NCBI RefSeq assembly: GCF_014655955.1
Contig: NZ_BNBO01000002.1
Location: 310,001-374,000 of the forward strand
Source of the DNA: Kitasatospora indigofera
GTDB lineage: Bacteria; Actinomycetota; Actinomycetes; Streptomycetales; Streptomycetaceae
Direction: 5' to 3'
Length of the DNA: 64,000 bases
Below, in pieces: positions 9,120 to 18,020 of this stretch. The notes under the pieces were generated by a model. It was not told the DNA's origin. It saw nothing but the letters and a program-made list of their open reading frames with translations, and did no database searches. Every line of letters starts with the position of its first letter. The stretch's first letter is position 1. A program made the position numbers and the translations under genes.

Positions 9120-9566
9120 GTGGGGGACATCGGGGGATGGTCGGGTTTCAAGGTGGACCCGGCCGAACTGCGCGGGTGCGCGGGGAGCGCCGCACAGCTG
9201 GCCGGACAGATACCGGGCGAGACCGGCAGGATCACCGGTCCGAGCGACCAGGCCTCGGGCAAGCTGCCGGGCTGGGCCGCCGCCGGCGCGCTGCACGACT
9301 GCACCAACGCCTGGAAGGCGGTGCTGGACCGGCTGTCCACGGACATGGACACCTACAGCACGAAGCTGGTCGCGGTCGCGCAGAACTACGAGGACAACGA
9401 CGCGGCCACTGCCGCCCGGCTGAACGAGGCCATCCTGGGCCCGGCGGGTGCCGGCCCGGCCGCACCCGTGGTGCCCGGCCCGTACAAGCCGCAGGCCGCC
9501 CTCGGACCGGACCCGTTCGGCACCAGGATCGTGAACAGCCCCTACGCGGCGCCGGGGAGGAGCTGA
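9120..9566 (+). CDS. EspC/WXG100-like small protein, probable type VII secretion-type substrate
   Basis: A 148-residue, mostly helical protein. The first 100 residues (FKVDPAELRGCAGSAAQLAG, WAAAGALHDCTNAWKAVLDR, LSTDMDTYSTKLVAVAQNYE) match the EspC/ESX layout: a VDP start, two amphipathic helices and a central aromatic-Gly turn. A Pro/Ala-rich tail follows. Such proteins are exported by, or pair with, ESX-type systems. No secretion ATPase is in the window, so export is inferred. GTG 9120 is used because GAGGGAGC precedes it. An upstream GTG at 9090 is possible. Its end contains the ribosome binding site of the next gene, so the two are one operon. Confidence 0.75.
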   Translation: MGDIGGWSGFKVDPAELRGCAGSAAQLAGQIPGETGRITGPSDQASGKLPGWAAAGALHDCTNAWKAVLDRLSTDMDTYSTKLVAVAQNYEDNDAATAARLNEAILGPAGAGPAAPVVPGPYKPQAALGPDPFGTRIVNSPYAAPGRS

Positions 9567-9568
9567 CC

Positions 9569-11149
9569 ATGGAGATCGACACCGTCCTGAAGGCCGACTT
9601 CACCGGCCTCGCCGCCGCCAGGGCCGGCTACGACGCCCTGGTGACGGCGTTCAACGCACATGTCGAGGCCTGGAAGCGGACGGTCGTGGACCGGCTGCAC
9701 AACTCCGGATGGACCGGCAGCGCCGCCACCCGGGCCTTCGCCGACCTGGACCTGTTCGCCAGCAAACTGCTGGCCGCCGACGACGAGTTGAAGCTCGTCA
9801 GCGGTGTGCTGGCCGACGCCCAGCAGTCGATCGCACTCGTCCAGGCGGAACTGATCCAGGCCCTCGACGACGCCAAGGCCGCAGGCATCACGGTGAAGCC
9901 GGACGGCGCGATGTCCTGGGAGAACAAGGACGACACCTTCGAGGTCAAGGCCACATCGCTCAGCCTCCGCGTCCAGGACGCCCTGCGCGACGCCCAGCAC
10001 GCCGACGATGCGATCACCCGCCGGCTGCGGCACTTCGCCGAGAACGCCACCACCGGCACCGGCCTGGACGCCACGGCCGCCCTGGCCGACAAGGCGGGCG
10101 CCGGCACCCGCGAGACCCCGCCCGACGCCAAGGCCACCCCCGCCCAGGTCAAGGCCTGGTGGGACGGGCTGACCCCGGCCGAGCAGCAGCACCTCATCCA
10201 CAACCGCCCGGACCAGATCGGCAACCGCGACGGCGTCCCCTGCCTGGCCCGCGACCAGGCCAACCGGATCATCCTCCGCCAGCGCCGGGCCGAACTCCAG
10301 GGCGAACTGGACCGGATCGGCAAGCCCGGGCAGCCGATGTCGGGCCCAGGAAGCACGGTGATGGAGGATCCGAAGGCGACCCGGATCAAGCAGATCCAGG
10401 ACCAGCTCAAGGGCATCGACGACATCCAGCAGAAGCTGGACCATTCCAAGCCGCCCCTGTACCAGCCCACCTTCCTGCTGGGCTTCGACACCAAGGACAA
10501 CGGGCATGCGCTGGTCGCGGTGAACAACCCCGACACGGCGGACAACGTCCTCACCTTCGTGCCCGGTACCACGGCACGGCTGGGCAACATCAACGGCGAC
10601 ATGGACAAGGCCTACGAGATGGCCAACTCCGCCCGGAGGGCGGCGGACGGCACCGGGAAGACCACCGCGACGATCGCGTGGAGCGGCTACGACGCACCGC
10701 AGGCCCTCCCGAACGCCTCGTTCGGCCAGCCGGCGCTGGACGCCCGGGACAGCATCTACAACTTCCAGACCGGCTTGCGGGCCACCCACGAGGGCCCGCC
10801 CTCGAACAACACGATCATGGGACACAGCTACGGCAGCGTCGCGGTCGGGATGGCCATGCGTGATCGGGGCCTGCCCGTCGACGGCGCGGTCTTCGTCGGC
10901 AGCCCCGGGCTGGGGGTCGACAACATCAAGGAACTGCGGATCGACCCGTCCCGGGTCTTCGTGGCCCGAGGTGATCAGGACGGCATCGCCGACTGGGCGG
11001 GCCTGGGCTACGGCGCGGATCCTGCCGACCCGGCGTTCGGTGCCACAGCCGTCCCGACCGCTCCCAACACCGATCATGGCCACTACTGGAACGATCAGAC
11101 ACCGTCGTGGTTCGCCTTCGGGCGCATCGCTGCGGGTGGACGGCCGTGA
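9569..11149 (+). CDS. EspC-like helical domain fused to an alpha/beta hydrolase (DUF1023-type)
   Basis: A 526-residue protein. Residues 1-120 are helical and resemble WXG100/LXG modules (LHNSGWTGSAATRAFADLDL, with W-x-G). After a charged helical middle, residues 300-526 form a DUF1023-type alpha/beta hydrolase: VPGTTARLGN, AWSGYDAPQ, the nucleophile elbow GHSYGS with Ser420, VGSPGLGVDNIKEL and a C-terminal HGHYW that could hold the catalytic His. The likely role is an exported lipase or esterase-like effector. No signal peptide is seen. ATG 9569 follows GGAGGAGC lying inside the end of the upstream gene, 2 bases apart. Confidence 0.8.
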   Translation: MEIDTVLKADFTGLAAARAGYDALVTAFNAHVEAWKRTVVDRLHNSGWTGSAATRAFADLDLFASKLLAADDELKLVSGVLADAQQSIALVQAELIQALDDAKAAGITVKPDGAMSWENKDDTFEVKATSLSLRVQDALRDAQHADDAITRRLRHFAENATTGTGLDATAALADKAGAGTRETPPDAKATPAQVKAWWDGLTPAEQQHLIHNRPDQIGNRDGVPCLARDQANRIILRQRRAELQGELDRIGKPGQPMSGPGSTVMEDPKATRIKQIQDQLKGIDDIQQKLDHSKPPLYQPTFLLGFDTKDNGHALVAVNNPDTADNVLTFVPGTTARLGNINGDMDKAYEMANSARRAADGTGKTTATIAWSGYDAPQALPNASFGQPALDARDSIYNFQTGLRATHEGPPSNNTIMGHSYGSVAVGMAMRDRGLPVDGAVFVGSPGLGVDNIKELRIDPSRVFVARGDQDGIADWAGLGYGADPADPAFGATAVPTAPNTDHGHYWNDQTPSWFAFGRIAAGGRP

Positions 11150-11253
11150 GGCCGCTCAGGGCCGCCGCGGCGGCGGCCACCGCACCGGTCGTCGGCCCGG
11201 GCGACTTTCAGGAGCACAGCTGCGACAGCGTCGCGGTCGGGGGGAAGCCGTGA
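11146..11253 (+). CDS. Possible 35-codon ORF coupled at both ends by GTGA overlaps
   Basis: A GTG at 11146 overlaps the hydrolase stop (GTGA, 11146-11149). The ORF ends in a TGA at 11251-11253 that overlaps the GTG of the lipoprotein (GTGA, 11250-11253). The peptide is Ala-rich at its start, then VVGPGDFQEHSCDSVAVGGK, with one Cys and no membrane segment. It is too short to be recognised. It may be a real coupled microprotein, or just the relay that lets ribosomes reach the lipoprotein. The exact double overlap is seen directly. Translation is inferred. Confidence 0.35.
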   Translation: MRPLRAAAAAATAPVVGPGDFQEHSCDSVAVGGKP

Positions 11254-11756
11254 AGAACATCCGTCCCGCAGTCCTGCGGCTGGGCGCTGTCGTGGCCGTT
11301 TTCGGCGTCCTGGTGGCCGGCTGCGGGGAGGACAGCGACCTCAGCCGGCCCACCGTCACCTTGGAGGTTTCCCGGGGGCAGGCCGACACCCTGTTGGCCG
11401 ACATCGAGCAGGCGCTGCCGGCGGGGGCCCGCTTCGAGCCTCCGGCCGCGAACGAGAACGACTGCTACAAGCCCCACAGCGAGAGTGCCGACGGGAGGCG
11501 GCAGGCCGGTCGCCTGGCAACGGTCAGCGGGTTGCCGGAGGAGCGACAGGCAGAGGTCTACGCGGCTGCCAGGGCGTATTTCGGAGCGCATGATTTCAAG
11601 ATCACCAAGGATGTCGACAAGGTTCTGACCGGCACGAGATCTTCCGACGGTTTTCTGGCGATGCTCTACGGCGGGCTCGCACCGGGTCAGCTCATGCAGG
11701 TGTCGGTCCGGGCCCCGTGCGTCTGGCCCGACGGGACACCTCAGCCGAAGCGATGA
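11250..11756 (+). CDS. Small lipoprotein of unknown function
   Basis: A 168-residue lipoprotein. A basic start (MKNIRPAVLRLG), a hydrophobic stretch and the lipobox VAGC at residues 22-25 give membrane anchoring at the outer face. The mature part is soluble, with two further Cys (NDCYKP and APCVWP) that could form a disulfide. I do not recognise the family. GTG 11250 has GGGGAAG just upstream. It follows the EspC-like and hydrolase genes closely on the same strand, so it may be a partner or immunity-type protein of that hydrolase. This is an inference from position only. Confidence 0.7.
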   Translation: MKNIRPAVLRLGAVVAVFGVLVAGCGEDSDLSRPTVTLEVSRGQADTLLADIEQALPAGARFEPPAANENDCYKPHSESADGRRQAGRLATVSGLPEERQAEVYAAARAYFGAHDFKITKDVDKVLTGTRSSDGFLAMLYGGLAPGQLMQVSVRAPCVWPDGTPQPKR

Positions 11757-11843
11757 CGGGGGCGGCGGGTGGCCTGAGCCGTCCGGCGTTCGGCAACGAA
11801 GGCTGTTGGCCGCCGGGCCCCGGCCGCCCCCGGCGTCGCCCGG

Positions 11844-11858
11844 TACCGTGGCCGCGTG
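11844..11858 (+). promoter_or_regulatory. Leaderless promoter: TACCGT, 6 bases, then GTG
   Basis: TACCGT at 11844-11849 is followed by exactly 6 bases and the GTG start of the MBL hydrolase. The same layout occurs before the YihY gene at 35815. There is no ribosome binding site, so a leaderless transcript starting at the GTG is likely. Confidence 0.45.
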
Positions 11859-12728
11859 ACGAACGAAGACGAGGTGGGTGAGCGGCCCGGGGCCGGGAAT
11901 CTCGATGTCCGCTGGCACGCCGGCTGGCCGTCGGCCAAGCACGATCCGGCGCCGGAGATCCAGGTGCACCGGTACGACGGGGACACGGTGATCCTGCGGC
12001 AGAACAAGTCGGTGCACTACGAGGCGCCGTTCATGTTCCTGCTGTTCGGCGCCGAGCGGGCGCTGCTGCTGGACACCGGGGCGACCGAGGAGGAGCGGTT
12101 CTTCCCGCTGCGGAGCACGGTGGACGGGCTGGTCGCCGAGTGGCTGGAGCGCCACCCGCAGGCGCCGGCGGGGTACGGGCTGCTGGTCGCCCACACCCAC
12201 GGGCACGGTGACCACGTCGCGGGGGACGGCCAGTTCGCGGGGCGGCCGGGGACGACGGTGGTCGGCCGGGAGCAGGCGGAGGTCGTCGAGGCCTTCGGGC
12301 TCAAGGACTGGCCGGAGGGGCTCGGCGAGCTCGACCTCGGCGGGCGGGTGCTCGACCTGATCCCGGGGCCGGGCCACCAGGCGGCCGGGCTGGTCTTCCA
12401 CGACCGCAGCACCGGGCTGCTGTTCACCGGGGACTCGTTCTACCCGGGGCTCCTCTACGTCCAGGACGCGGCGGCCTTCTCCGCCACCGTGGACCGGCTG
12501 CTGGCCTTCTGCGAGGCCAACCCCGTGACGCACATCCTGGGGTGCCACATCGAGATGACGACCACCCCGGGCGAGGAGTACCCGCGCGGGACGACGTACC
12601 AGCCGGACGAGCCGCCGCTGCAGCTGACGGTCGGCCAACTGCGCACCCTGCGGGCCGTCCTGGACGCGGCCGAGGGCCGTCCCGGGTCGTACCCGGGCGA
12701 CGACTTCACCGTGCTGATCGGCGGCTGA
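11856..12728 (+). CDS. Metallo-beta-lactamase-fold hydrolase
   Basis: A 290-residue soluble hydrolase. The zinc motif HTHGHGDH (H115, H117, D119, H120) is intact. GHQAAGLVFHD supplies the next His, FTGDSFYPG the bridging Asp, and GCHIEM a further His. These are the MBL-fold motifs in the usual order. The substrate is unknown; family members cleave thioesters, lactones or phosphoesters. The start is a GTG with no ribosome binding site but with TACCGT 6 bases upstream. It converges with the MMPL gene to the right, and a strong hairpin separates them. Confidence 0.85.
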   Translation: MTNEDEVGERPGAGNLDVRWHAGWPSAKHDPAPEIQVHRYDGDTVILRQNKSVHYEAPFMFLLFGAERALLLDTGATEEERFFPLRSTVDGLVAEWLERHPQAPAGYGLLVAHTHGHGDHVAGDGQFAGRPGTTVVGREQAEVVEAFGLKDWPEGLGELDLGGRVLDLIPGPGHQAAGLVFHDRSTGLLFTGDSFYPGLLYVQDAAAFSATVDRLLAFCEANPVTHILGCHIEMTTTPGEEYPRGTTYQPDEPPLQLTVGQLRTLRAVLDAAEGRPGSYPGDDFTVLIGG

Positions 12729-12742
12729 GCGGGCCGACGCGG

Positions 12743-12779
12743 CGGTGCCTGGCCCCGCGACTCGCGGGGCCAGGCACCG
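12743..12779. terminator. Bidirectional terminator, perfect 17-bp stem
   Basis: Arms 12743-12759 and 12763-12779 (CGGTGCCTGGCCCCGCG and its complement) are perfectly complementary around a 3-base loop. The hairpin lies between two convergent genes. It has no T run, as is usual in streptomycetes. Confidence 0.8.
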
Positions 12780-12794
12780 TGGGGCGGGCAGGGA

Positions 12795-15116
12795 TCAGAC
12801 ACCGACCCGGCGGTGCCGGGCGCCCTCCGTCTCGGGCTCCGGCCCGGTGGCGGCCGCGGCTGCGGCCCGGTCGGCGAGCGGGGCGGGCTCGGTGTGCGAG
12901 AAGTCGGGGAGCCAGCCGAGCCAGCGCGGCAGGTACCAGTTGCGCTCGCCGAGCAGGCTCATCACGGCGGGCAGCAGCACCCCGCGGATGATCGTCGCGT
13001 CGATCAGCACGGCGACCGCGAGGCCGACGCCCATCTGCTTCATGGACTGCATGGAGAGCGTCCCGAAGACCCCGAACACCGCGACCATGATGACCGCCGC
13101 GCTGGTGACGACCCCGGCGGTGGAGCGGATGCCGTGGGCGATGGCGGCCTGGGTGGACAGGCCCCGGTCGTGGCCCTCCTTGATCCGGGAGACCACGAAG
13201 ACGTGGTAGTCCATCGAGAGCCCGAACAGGATCACGAAGAGGAACAGCGGCACCCAGCTGTCGATCGCGCCGACCCCGGCGGTGCCGAGCAGCGAGGCGC
13301 CGACACCGTGCTGGAAGACCAGCGTCAGCACCCCGTACGCGGCGCCGACCGAGAGCAGGTTGAGCGCGACGGCGGTGACGGCGACGGCCAGCGAACGGAA
13401 CGAGGTGAGCATCAGCAGGAAGGCGAAGGCCACCACGAACCCGAACACCGGCACCATGCTGCCGGTCATCTGCTCGTTGAAGTCGTGCGAGCCGGCGGTC
13501 GAGCCGGTGACCGGCGCCTCGGTGCCGGGGACCTTCAGCAGGGTGGCGGGGATGATGTCCTCGCGCAGCGTGCGCAGGGCGTCGGTGCTGGCGCTGTCGT
13601 TGCCGGAGCCCCTCAGCGGGATGTCGATGGTGGCGACGTTCTGCTCGGAGTGCAGCGTCACGTCGATCGGGCCGTGCATCCGGTTGCCGGCCAGGGCCCG
13701 GGCCTTGAGGTCCTCGATCGCCGCGCTGATCGCCGGCGAGTCGATGTCGGTGGCCCTGACCACCACGGTGGCGGGGGAGGGGCTGCCCGGGAAGGCGGCC
13801 TGGATCCGCTCGGAGGTGGCCACCAGCGCGTTGCCCTTGGGCAGTTGCTGCTGGAAGGTGAGGTTGGCGGTGTGCATGGTGAGCAGCGGCGCGGCGATGC
13901 CGAGCAGCAGGCCCCCGGCCAGGACGGTGGCGGCCAGCGGGCGGCGCAGCACCGGGGTCAGGACGGCGTTCCAGATCCGGCCGCCGGTCGCGGCGGTCTC
14001 CGCCCGGCGCAGCCGGTGCAGCAGCGGGACCTTGCCCTTGTCGACCCGGTCGCCGAGCATCGAGAGCAGCGCGGGCAGGACGGTGAGCGAGCCGAGCACC
14101 GCGGTGATCACCACGACGATGGTGGCGTACGACATGGCCTGGAAGTCGGCGATGCCGGTGAGGAACATGCCGGCCATCGCGACGACCACGGTGACGCCGG
14201 AGACCAGGACGGCCCGGCCGCTGGTGGCGGCGGCGATCCGCAGGGCGGTCTCGGCGTCGTGCCCGGCGGCCCGCTCCTCGCGTTCGCGGCGCAGGTAGAA
14301 GAGGCAGTAGTCGACGCCGACGGCGAGGCCGACCAGCAGCATCACCGAGCTGGCGTCGTTGCTGGTGTGCAGCAGGCCGCTGCTGAGGGCGACCAGGCCG
14401 CCGGCCGCCACGAAGGCGGTGAGGGCGAGGACCACCGGCAGGACGGCGGCGACCAGGGCGCCGAAGGCGATCAGCAGGATGCCGAGGGCGAGCGGGACGG
14501 CCGTCCACTCGGCGCGCTGGAAGTCGTCGGCGAACTGGTCCTCGAACCACTTGCCGGAGCTGGCCTCGCCGAGTTCCTCGACGGTGAGGTCGCGGTGCTG
14601 CGCCTGCACCTTCGCCACCGCGTCCAGGACGGCCGGGATGTTCTCGGCGGCCTTCTCGCGGTCGCCGGTGACGGTGAACTGGACCAGCGCGGAGTGCCGG
14701 TCGGCGGAGAAGGCCTGGGTGTCGTACGGGGAGCGGAGGTCCCCGGTCCTCCCGGTGCCGGTGACGGCGGCCCGGACCTGGTCGACGACGGCGCGGAAGG
14801 CCGGGTCGTCGGCGGTCAGGGCCGCGCTCTGGACGAGCACGCTCTCGGAGGCCGGTGCCTTGATCCCGGCCTCGTCGAGGATCTTCGCGGCGCGGGCGAC
14901 CTGGCCGGGCATGGACTCGGACTCGGTGACCTGGGTGCTGCCGTGCACCCCGCCGAGGTAGGCGGCGAGGACGACGAAGAGCAGCCAGCCGAAGACGGCG
15001 CTCTTGCGGTGCCGGGCGCTCCAGGCGCCCATGGCGGCGGCGAGTCCCTGCCGGGGCGGGCGGGGGCGGGCGGGGCGAGTGGGGTCGGGGCGGTCGGGGC
15101 CTGGTCTGGGTGTCAC
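12795..15116 (-). CDS. MMPL-family RND transporter
   Basis: A 773-residue membrane protein of the MMPL group, which exports lipids, siderophores or drugs using the proton gradient. There are two repeats. In each, one N-terminal transmembrane helix precedes a large outer loop and a block of five helices. The first block holds GLAVGVDYCLFYLRRERE, the second FGLSMDYHVFVVSRIKEG, both carrying the conserved GxxxDY element. The GTG at 15116 has GGGGGGA about 10 bases upstream. A later start at MGAWSARHRKS is possible. It is divergent from a second MMPL gene across 488 bases. Confidence 0.9.
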   Translation of the reverse strand: MTPRPGPDRPDPTRPARPRPPRQGLAAAMGAWSARHRKSAVFGWLLFVVLAAYLGGVHGSTQVTESESMPGQVARAAKILDEAGIKAPASESVLVQSAALTADDPAFRAVVDQVRAAVTGTGRTGDLRSPYDTQAFSADRHSALVQFTVTGDREKAAENIPAVLDAVAKVQAQHRDLTVEELGEASSGKWFEDQFADDFQRAEWTAVPLALGILLIAFGALVAAVLPVVLALTAFVAAGGLVALSSGLLHTSNDASSVMLLVGLAVGVDYCLFYLRREREERAAGHDAETALRIAAATSGRAVLVSGVTVVVAMAGMFLTGIADFQAMSYATIVVVITAVLGSLTVLPALLSMLGDRVDKGKVPLLHRLRRAETAATGGRIWNAVLTPVLRRPLAATVLAGGLLLGIAAPLLTMHTANLTFQQQLPKGNALVATSERIQAAFPGSPSPATVVVRATDIDSPAISAAIEDLKARALAGNRMHGPIDVTLHSEQNVATIDIPLRGSGNDSASTDALRTLREDIIPATLLKVPGTEAPVTGSTAGSHDFNEQMTGSMVPVFGFVVAFAFLLMLTSFRSLAVAVTAVALNLLSVGAAYGVLTLVFQHGVGASLLGTAGVGAIDSWVPLFLFVILFGLSMDYHVFVVSRIKEGHDRGLSTQAAIAHGIRSTAGVVTSAAVIMVAVFGVFGTLSMQSMKQMGVGLAVAVLIDATIIRGVLLPAVMSLLGERNWYLPRWLGWLPDFSHTEPAPLADRAAAAAATGPEPETEGARHRRVGV

Positions 15117-15440
15117 GGTGGTACGTCCCCCCGGGGATCGCGGCGGTGCGGGCCGCCGTTGTCAGGTGCCGGGTGCGGTCCGGCGTCGTCATCGAATCTA
15201 GAAAGCCGGGGGGCCGGCCGGTATCCGGCTGACGGGGGAGTCGCCCCGGGGGTCTGCCTCGGGGGTGGGGTGGGGTTTTCCCTACCCGCGTCCCTGATCT
15301 CCTCCTTGGGGACAGCGCCGGACTCCACCCTGAGGGGGAGACGCCTCCACCCGGAGCACGAGGTCAACGGGGGTGGGGCCGGGGGAGGATGGTGCGGGGC
15401 GGCGCAGTCGGCGTCCCTGAGGGGGCGGACCCGCGGGGGG

Positions 15441-15462
15441 TTGCTTGCCGGGCGGCAAGCAA
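15441..15462. promoter_or_regulatory. Operator-like palindrome before the right MMPL gene
   Basis: TTGCTTGCC, 4 bases, GGCAAGCAA: a perfect 9-base inverted repeat just upstream of a TAGGAT -10 at 15470. Size and position fit a TetR-type dimer site that blocks the promoter. No regulator gene is adjacent. Confidence 0.55.
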
Positions 15463-15499
15463 GTGCTCGTAGGATGGTTCCTCACGACACTTACCTGCC

Positions 15500-15537
15500 G
15501 ACCGGCTAAGGAGCAGATCCCTGCTCCTCGGCCGGTC
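15500..15537 (+). promoter_or_regulatory. Leader hairpin I of the right MMPL gene
   Basis: Arms 15500-15516 and 15521-15537 pair over 17 positions with one wobble and one mismatch around a 4-base loop. It lies between the promoter and the second hairpin, in what should be the 5' leader. It could be an attenuator or a stability element. Confidence 0.5.
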
Positions 15538-15562
15538 CTCAGCCGTCGCCCGGCGTCCCGTT

Positions 15563-15594
15563 TCTCCTGGGCTGCGGTGACCATGCCCAGGAGG
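15563..15594 (+). promoter_or_regulatory. Leader hairpin II covering the Shine-Dalgarno site
   Basis: CTCCTGGGC (15564-15572) pairs perfectly with GCCCAGGAG (15585-15593), extended by a T-G wobble at 15563/15594. The right arm contains the AGGAGG ribosome binding site (15589-15594) of the MMPL gene starting at 15605, so the site would be buried when the hairpin forms. Confidence 0.6.
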
Positions 15595-15604
15595 CACAGC
15601 GAGC

Positions 15605-17779
15605 ATGTTCCACCGAATCGGACAATTCGTGGTCACCCGAGCGTGGTGGGTGATCGCGGCTTGGGTGGTCGCGGCCATCGCCATCATCGGCACCGCGCCG
15701 AAGTTGACCGCGCAGACCGACGAGGCCGCCTTCCTGCCGAAGCACTACGAGTCCATCCAGGCCTCGGAGCTCCAGGAGCGGGCCTTCCCCGCCAGCTTCA
15801 CGCCGGGCGCGCTGCTGCTCTTCGAGCGCACCGACGGCGGCAAGCTGGACGCGGCCGACCAGGCCACCATGAACAAGGTGGTCCAGGGGCTGAGCGACAA
15901 GCGCATCGCGCTGGTCGAGCAGATCATCCCGGTGAGCGCGCAGTCCACCTCCAAGGACGGCAAGTACGCGCTGTCGATGGTCGCCATCGACAAGACGAAG
16001 ATGCAGAGCGAGGAGTACGGCGAGGCCGCCAAGGCCCTGCGTGCCGACGGCGCCGAGCTGACCGCCGGCACCCCGCTGAAGTTCCAGGTCGGCGGCCAGT
16101 CCGCGATGAACCTGGACCAGAAGGACTCCTCCGCGCTGGCCAACGCTCTGATCGGCGGCGGCACCGTGGTGATCATCCTGATCACGCTCGGGATCATCTT
16201 CCGCAGCCCGATCATCGCGCTGCTGCCGATCCTGTCGATCTTCGTCTACTCGATGGTCGCCAACGGCCTGATCGCGGACGCGAGCAAGATCTTCGGACTC
16301 AAGTCCGACGCCTCCATGTCCGCGATCCTGATCGTGGTGCTGTTCGGCGTCGGCACCGACTACTTCCTCTTCCTGATGTTCCGCTACCGCGAACGGCTGC
16401 GGGCCGGCGAGGACCGCAAGACCGCCGTGGTCAACGCGGTCGGCCGGGTCGGTGAGGCGATCGCCTCCGCCGCCGGCGCCGTCGTGGTCGCCTTCGCCGT
16501 CCTGGTGCTCTCCAGCCTCGGCCTGTTCAAGGCGCTCGGCCCGTCGCTGGCCATCGCGGTCGCCGTCACCGCCCTGGCGTCGGTCACCCTGGTGCCCGCG
16601 ATCCTCTCCCTCATCCCGGAGAAGGTGCTGTTCTGGCCGTCCAAGGCCTGGCAGCGCGAGCCCAAGGGCGCCCGCTTCGCCGCCATCGGCAAGGCCGTCA
16701 GCCGTCGCCCCGGCATCGCCGCGCTGGGCTCCGGCGTGGTCATGCTGGCGCTGGCGCTCTCCGTGGTCGGCTACAAGGGCACCTTCGACCTGGCCGGCAG
16801 CTCCATGCCGAAGAGCAAGGAGTCGATGGTCGTCCAGGACAAGATGATGAACGCGTTCTCGGCCGGCGCCGCGGACCCGAGCCATGTCTACCTGACCGTC
16901 ACCCAGGACGGCGCCAAGCTCGACGCCGCCGCCCTGGACGCCTACGCGGCCAAGCTCGGCGGCGTGGCCGGCGTCGCGTCCGCCTCGCTGCCCCAGGACG
17001 GTCTCAGCAAGGACGGCGGCACGGCCAACTTCACCGTGCTGCTCAAGGACAGCCCGGCCAGTAACCAGGCCATCAGCACCATCGCCGGCCTGCGCGACAC
17101 CGCGCACGAGGAGGCGCCGGCCGGCACCAAGGCGTACGTCGGCGGCATCACGTCCGTCTACAAGGACATCAACACCGCGATGGCGCACGACTACTCGCTG
17201 GTGTTCCCGATCGCCGCACTGCTGATCATGGTGATCCTCGGCCTGCTGCTGCGCAGCGTCGTCGCCCCCTGGTACCTGATGGCCTCGGTGGGCCTCGGGT
17301 TCGGCGCCACCCTCGGCGCGACCAAGCTGGTGTTCCAGAACTTCGCCGGCGAGCCCGGTCTGATGTTCATGCTGCCGATCTTCATCTACCTCTTCGTGGT
17401 CGCGATCGGCACCGACTACAACATCCTGATGATCGCCCGCCTGCGGGAGGAGGCCCGTGAGGGCCGCAGCCCGCGCGAGGCGGCCGGTGAGGCGATCCGG
17501 CACGGCGGCCCGACCGTCGCGGCGGCCGGCTTCATCCTGGCGGCGACCTTCGCCACCATGATGCTGGCGGGCAACACCCTCTTCAGCGAGATGGGCTTCT
17601 CGATCGCGTTCGGCATCGTGCTGGCGGCGTTCGTGATGTCGCTCTTCTTCACCCCGGCGCTGACCGCGCTGCTGGGCAAGGCGGCCTGGTGGCCCGGTCA
17701 CGGCGACGTGGCGGGCCACGACGCCCCGGTGGCGCTCGACAAGGCCGCCGGCTCCCCGGAGCCGGCCGGCCGGCACTGA
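15605..17779 (+). CDS. MMPL-family RND transporter
   Basis: A 724-residue membrane exporter of the MMPL group, only distantly similar to the one at 12795. The first helix ([16 protein letters not shown]) is followed by an outer domain. Then come the first helical block with [20 protein letters not shown], a second outer domain, and the second block with [20 protein letters not shown]. Both proton-relay GTDY elements are intact. The C-terminal tail is short and cytoplasmic. AGGAGG lies 10 bases before ATG 15605 but inside a predicted hairpin. Regulation by an unlinked repressor at the upstream palindrome is likely. Confidence 0.9.
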   Translation: MFHRIGQFVVTRAWWVIAAWVVAAIAIIGTAPKLTAQTDEAAFLPKHYESIQASELQERAFPASFTPGALLLFERTDGGKLDAADQATMNKVVQGLSDKRIALVEQIIPVSAQSTSKDGKYALSMVAIDKTKMQSEEYGEAAKALRADGAELTAGTPLKFQVGGQSAMNLDQKDSSALANALIGGGTVVIILITLGIIFRSPIIALLPILSIFVYSMVANGLIADASKIFGLKSDASMSAILIVVLFGVGTDYFLFLMFRYRERLRAGEDRKTAVVNAVGRVGEAIASAAGAVVVAFAVLVLSSLGLFKALGPSLAIAVAVTALASVTLVPAILSLIPEKVLFWPSKAWQREPKGARFAAIGKAVSRRPGIAALGSGVVMLALALSVVGYKGTFDLAGSSMPKSKESMVVQDKMMNAFSAGAADPSHVYLTVTQDGAKLDAAALDAYAAKLGGVAGVASASLPQDGLSKDGGTANFTVLLKDSPASNQAISTIAGLRDTAHEEAPAGTKAYVGGITSVYKDINTAMAHDYSLVFPIAALLIMVILGLLLRSVVAPWYLMASVGLGFGATLGATKLVFQNFAGEPGLMFMLPIFIYLFVVAIGTDYNILMIARLREEAREGRSPREAAGEAIRHGGPTVAAAGFILAATFATMMLAGNTLFSEMGFSIAFGIVLAAFVMSLFFTPALTALLGKAAWWPGHGDVAGHDAPVALDKAAGSPEPAGRH

Positions 17780-17828
17780 GGCCGCGCCGGGCCGGGGGGA
17801 TCCTCTCGGCCCGGTGAGTCCCAGGTCA

Positions 17829-17870
17829 CAGGGCACGCGGCGACCGCTCCGGCGGGCGCCGCGTGCCCTG
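17829..17870 (+). terminator. Terminator after the right MMPL gene, 14-bp stem
   Basis: Arms CAGGGCACGCGGCG (17829-17842) and CGCCGCGTGCCCTG (17857-17870) are perfectly complementary. The loop can form a further CCGC/GCGG pairing. It lies 50 bases past the stop. Confidence 0.75.
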
Positions 17871-17936
17871 CTGTCGGGGGCCGCAAACGTGACGTGTCCG
17901 GCAAAAATCACTCGATCATTCCGGTGTTCGCCGTGC

Positions 17937-17942
17937 TACAGT
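17937..17942 (+). promoter_or_regulatory. Putative -10 element of the cold-shock gene
   Basis: TACAGT fits TAnnnT and lies 165 bases before the cold-shock ATG, in a noticeably less GC-rich stretch. It would give a leader of about 155 bases. Confidence 0.45.
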
Positions 17943-17980
17943 CGACGCAGTTGCAGTTTTGGTTCCCATGAACGTATGTG

Positions 17981-18020
17981 TGCGCCTGCTGGTACCAACC
18001 AACAGGCGCATTTGTTTTGT
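17981..18020 (+). terminator. Terminator-like hairpin with T-rich tail in the cold-shock leader
   Basis: TGCGCCTG (17981-17988) pairs with CAGGCGCA (18003-18010). Inside, TGGT pairs with ACCA around a 4-base loop. TTTGTTTTGT follows at once. This looks like an intrinsic terminator, yet it lies 90 bases upstream of the cold-shock start and downstream of its promoter. It may be an attenuator, a temperature sensor or the end of a short RNA. Confidence 0.6.

Larger units (their letters stand above)
15117..15604. other. Shared control region of two divergent MMPL genes
   Basis: No gene is seen. On the minus side TAGATT (15196-15201) may be the -10 of the left MMPL gene. On the plus side a palindrome (15441-15462) overlaps the probable -35 region, TAGGAT (15470-15475) may be the -10, and two hairpins fill the leader of the right MMPL gene. 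Confidence 0.5.
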
